Origin: Pseudobdellovibrionaceae bacterium
GTDB taxonomy: Bacteria; Bdellovibrionota; Bdellovibrionia; Bdellovibrionales; JAGQZY01
Assembly (NCBI GenBank): GCA_020635085.1
Contig: JACKAL010000001.1
Location: forward strand, 62,001-126,000
Direction: 5' to 3'
DNA length: 64,000 nucleotides
A program made the translations under genes and the position numbers. This document shows positions 61,377 through 64,000 of the stretch, in pieces (position 1 is the stretch's first letter; each line of letters starts with the position of its first letter). A model generated the notes under the pieces. That model worked only from the letters and a program-made list of their open reading frames with translations. It ran no database searches and was not told the origin of the DNA.

Positions 61377-62197
61377 GAAAATTAATTGTTCTCGCAATAT
61401 GTGCATTTTATTTTTGGGGCTGTTCTTCAAGTGAGGAAAAGAGTGATAGTTCAACATCGACACAAGAAGAAAAAAGCAAGGAAGTAGCTCCTTCGAAAGA
61501 GGAAGAGCCGCCAAAGCCAACATCTCAAAAAAGTACGTCTGAATTAGGAAAAGCATTTGATAACAAAGACTATAAAAAGATGTTTGAGCTGGGTGGCCAA
61601 ATTCTTTCTCAGAATCCAAACGATGCAAATGCGCTGAATACCATTGCGCTTTATCATATGCAAAAAGGTGAATGGGGCGCTGCACGTCTTCTGATAGAGA
61701 GAGCTCTAGAAAAAAATCCCAATCTTGCTGGACTTTATAATAATCTTGGGGTGATTGCTTTGCGCGAAGACAACTTAGAAGTTGCGTATAAAGATTTTAA
61801 AATAGCCTATGATAAAGAGAGAAGTAATCCAAATGTGCTAAACAATTTGGGAAGTATTTATGTCAAATACCTAGACTATGATAGAGGTGAGCGACTTATC
61901 GAAGATGCTTACAGCTACTTATCGGACAGTAATAGTGTCACCAATAATTTAGCAATTATACGTCGAGCACAGGGTAAATATGATGAAGCGGCTGCGCTCT
62001 ACAAGAAATTAATGGATAAAGATCCTCGTAATGTCTCGACCTTGTTAAATTATGCTATTCTCCAGATCGAATATATGAAAAAATATGACGAGGGTGAAAA
62101 ATTACTTAATAAATTGGAATTTTTAGAAAGTAACGAACCATACGTTCGTAAGAAAATTACAGAATTAAACAGCAAGGTGCAGGCAACACGAAAATGA
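61373..62197 (+). CDS. GltE/AglT-like TPR lipoprotein
   Basis: 274 residues. A lipobox-type leader MRKLIVLAICAFYFWGCSSS suggests a lipidated Cys. A Ser/Glu/Lys-rich linker follows, then TPR repeats (NALNTIALYHMQKGEWGAAR, GLYNNLGVIALREDNLEVAY, NVLNNLGSIYVKYLDYDRGE). AglT (GltE) is the TPR protein beside AgmU in Myxococcus. It overlaps both flanking genes by four bases, so stoichiometric production of D, E and F is likely. Confidence 0.78.
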   Translation: MRKLIVLAICAFYFWGCSSSEEKSDSSTSTQEEKSKEVAPSKEEEPPKPTSQKSTSELGKAFDNKDYKKMFELGGQILSQNPNDANALNTIALYHMQKGEWGAARLLIERALEKNPNLAGLYNNLGVIALREDNLEVAYKDFKIAYDKERSNPNVLNNLGSIYVKYLDYDRGERLIEDAYSYLSDSNSVTNNLAIIRRAQGKYDEAAALYKKLMDKDPRNVSTLLNYAILQIEYMKKYDEGEKLLNKLEFLESNEPYVRKKITELNSKVQATRK

Positions 62198-62481
62198 TGA
62201 GATACGCGATGATAAAAACATTTTTATTCACCTTAATCGGAATAGTTTATTCATTTGCATGTTTTGCACAGCAGAGTGCTCCGGCAAAGTCAAAACGAAC
62301 AACGGTTAACTTCGAGGATCAGCTTATCGAAGGGCAAGCAACTAAACCTGATTTGCTTTATTTATTACAGAAGAAAAAATTTAATTATAAAAAGCTGATT
62401 CGTCTTCGTGAAAACTTTTTACCAGAGTTAAGACAAACTGGTAATGAAATTACTCCCACACGAAAATCTAAGGAGAAATAG
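62194..62481 (+). CDS. GltF/CglF-like small periplasmic protein
   Basis: 95 residues. Signal peptide (IKTFLFTLIGIVYSFACFA), then a short mature chain with VNFEDQLIEG, KPDLLYLLQKKKFNYKKLIR and LRENFLPELRQTG. This pattern matches the CglF/GltF small protein of the gliding cluster. It lies between the GltE-like and GltG-like genes, the position of gltF in Myxococcus. Two nearby starts (MM, and MIKT five residues later) are possible. Confidence 0.7.
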   Translation: MMRYAMIKTFLFTLIGIVYSFACFAQQSAPAKSKRTTVNFEDQLIEGQATKPDLLYLLQKKKFNYKKLIRLRENFLPELRQTGNEITPTRKSKEK

Positions 62482-62483
62482 TC

Positions 62484-64000
62484 GTGAGTAAACCGATTGT
62501 CATAAAAATCTTTAGAAATGGCGGAGTTGTTGATATTAAACAGTTCGTTCATGAACCGCAGATTATTATTGGCTCCTCTGATGCTGACACGCATATTAAG
62601 CTAGAGGGACAAGTTTCTCCTTTTCATGCGTCTATAGAAAAGCGCGGCGAAAAATTCGTCCTTTCTGATTTAGGTACCCCGCAAGGCACATATCTGAAAG
62701 GCAATAAAGTTTTAGAATCGAATCTTGAGCATGGCGATAAAATTGCTATTGGTGAGTATATTTTAGAGTTTTATGTTGGCGCACCAGTAATAAGCGCATC
62801 ATCAATAAAAGAAGATGTTGCATCAAGCAAATCCGAAGCTTCAACCACGAGTGTGTCTTTGCAAGAGGAAAAAAAGACACCAATGATAGAAGAGACGAAA
62901 TCATCTCCAGCAAATAAATCTGCAGAAAGCACCCATGCTTCCGAGGTTTCTGTAACGCCACTCACATCCGTGGTTACTGTTAGCAGTGCTGGGGGTTTGG
63001 GCGCACCAACGTATACGAGTGCAGCAACTCCCATGTCTGGAGTTAAAAAGGGTGAAAAGACCTTTGCACCTGCTAGTCATTATAAAGATCTGAACGAATT
63101 TATTCGACCAACAAAAGGTAGCACTGTAGAGGTGTTGGTTTCCTGGAGAGAACGAGTTATTAGCTCGTACCATTTTCATAATAAAGGGACATTTTATTAT
63201 GGAAGTCATCCCGGATGTGACATTGTAGTTCCATCTTTAACTTCGAAAGTAAGTCGTGCACCATTGTTACAAATTGACGGTCAGGCGAGCGTGTTTGTTC
63301 CGCCTGGGTTATTAGGTAGCCTTGTTGTTGATAATCAGTCTTTTCCATTAACCCAATTGTATAGCCAAGGACGTTTACAATCTGCAGGGGGAGGCGGTTC
63401 GAAACTGACTTTATCCCAAGGAGAAATGGTTCGCTTACATCTTGGGTCGGATGTCGAGTTGGTTATCCGTTATTGCTCGGAAACTCCTAAGCCTGTGTTT
63501 ATTCCCATGATTGATTTTACGAGTAATGGTTTTCTGGCTTTACTCCTGGCGATCATTCTTGCGGTTGTGGTCTCACTTTATGTGGCTCTTAATAAGATCG
63601 ATAAACCAGATACTGATGAAGAGGAATATCGAACAGCATTGATCATCGAAAATCCTCCACCTCCACCACCGCCTGTTCCGCAAACAAAAGTGGAACCGCC
63701 AAAAGTAGAAGAGAAAAAAGTGGAGGAACCACCGAAGAAGGTTAAACAAATTGATAAAAAACCTGCCGAGAAACCAAAAATCACAGAGCAGAAGAAACCT
63801 GTCGAGAAGAAAACACCAGTTAAGCAACAGCCAGCACAAAAAGCGGGTGGTGGAAACGGTGCACCTGCGCAATCGATGAAGCCGAATCCCAACAAACCAA
63901 AAAGTAACCAAGTCGGTTCGGTTAAACAGGGTGGATCGGTAAAGACTGCGCCAAAAGACGGAGCTCAGGCTGAGAGTCAAACAAAAGATCCAAGTAAATC
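62484..64000 (+). CDS. GltG-like FHA / membrane / Pro-rich protein, runs off the window
   Basis: At least 505 residues; the frame is open to the last base and no stop is seen. GTG start with aggag 14 bases upstream. Layout: FHA domain, residues about 1-95 (IIIGSSDADTHIKL, SPFHASIEKRGEKF, GTPQGTYLKGN); a Ser/Thr-rich linker; a second folded region about 200-345; a membrane segment near 350-375 (GFLALLLAIILAVVVSLYVAL); a run of six prolines; and a Lys/Pro-rich, TonB-like periplasmic linker to the end. This is the GltG architecture (FHA, membrane span, TonB-like tail). The C-terminal domain lies beyond the window. Confidence 0.78.
   Translation, partial: MSKPIVIKIFRNGGVVDIKQFVHEPQIIIGSSDADTHIKLEGQVSPFHASIEKRGEKFVLSDLGTPQGTYLKGNKVLESNLEHGDKIAIGEYILEFYVGAPVISASSIKEDVASSKSEASTTSVSLQEEKKTPMIEETKSSPANKSAESTHASEVSVTPLTSVVTVSSAGGLGAPTYTSAATPMSGVKKGEKTFAPASHYKDLNEFIRPTKGSTVEVLVSWRERVISSYHFHNKGTFYYGSHPGCDIVVPSLTSKVSRAPLLQIDGQASVFVPPGLLGSLVVDNQSFPLTQLYSQGRLQSAGGGGSKLTLSQGEMVRLHLGSDVELVIRYCSETPKPVFIPMIDFTSNGFLALLLAIILAVVVSLYVALNKIDKPDTDEEEYRTALIIENPPPPPPPVPQTKVEPPKVEEKKVEEPPKKVKQIDKKPAEKPKITEQKKPVEKKTPVKQQPAQKAGGGNGAPAQSMKPNPNKPKSNQVGSVKQGGSVKTAPKDGAQAESQTKDPSK

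Noticed and set aside
63573..63980. Cys/Phe/Trp-rich minus-strand frames opposite the GltG-like gene
   Set aside because: They are the reverse reading of the Pro/Lys-rich linker; such shadows are common opposite repeats.
1..64000. CRISPR array, rRNA, tRNA, intact transposase or integrase
   Set aside because: None seen by eye on either strand; short RNA genes could still have been missed without a covariance search.

Overview
The window looks like part of the chromosome of a predatory Gram-negative bacterium of the Bdellovibrio group (Bdellovibrionota), or a close relative. This is inferred from gene content. It holds a diguanylate cyclase with an N-terminal tail and FHA domain (the layout of Bdellovibrio DgcB), a Glt-type gliding-machinery cluster in the order known from myxobacteria, many outer-membrane barrels and TPR proteins, an orphan CpaF-type ATPase, and complete Gram-negative Kdo genes. 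Most of the window is dense, ordinary chromosomal coding sequence. I saw no rRNA, tRNA, CRISPR array or intact transposase.

Layout. 1-4.7 kb: an exonuclease-family tail, an MnmC-type tRNA methyltransferase, then a tightly coupled run of radical SAM protein, class II aldolase, mtnA and mtnP that reads as a methylthioadenosine / 5'-deoxyadenosine salvage (DHAP shunt) operon. 4.7-11.7 kb: ddl, a secreted protein, gcvP, a Lys-rich coiled-coil protein and an EpmA-like gene. 11.8-15.6 kb: a visibly A+T-rich accessory island with a FeeM/LuxI-like GNAT-fold protein, two helix-turn-helix regulators (one with a probable ligand-sensing domain), an alpha/beta hydrolase and a ThiF/E1-like adenylating enzyme. 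It resembles an uncharacterised small-molecule or signal locus and is my main candidate for a new system. 15.7-28.6 kb: IHF/HU, a glycosyltransferase, Nudix, pyrD, gdhA, hldE-type kinase, rlmN, sugar kinase, a coiled-coil protein, a phosphoesterase, pgi and the dgcB-like gene. 29-48 kb: ECF sigma factor, metallopeptidase, TonB-like protein, PilZ, phoH, a GT-C/TPR membrane protein, a secreted protein-glutaminase-like enzyme, cupredoxin-cpaF, eno, ftsB, polA and an FHA-sigma54 activator.

48-54.7 kb is the CMP-Kdo supply block (engB, kdsB, pyrG, kdsD, kdsC). Between kdsD and kdsC sits about 2.2 kb of foreign-looking DNA. The last 62 bp of the kdsD end are repeated at 53109-53170 in diverged form, and a lipoprotein gene and a broken secreted-protein gene lie alongside. 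This is the footprint expected of integration into the 3' end of a gene. 54.7-64 kb is a Glt-like cluster: two outer-membrane barrels, a GltC-like TPR protein, then GltD, GltE, GltF and GltG-like genes with overlapping ends. The last one runs off the window.

Two long hairpins stand out: a perfect 44-bp inverted repeat at 23832-23952 and a perfect 41-bp inverted repeat at 52004-52145. A looser relative lies at 278-404 and a decayed copy at 53384-53458. All positions and matches were read by eye. Family names come from recognised motifs, not database searches.
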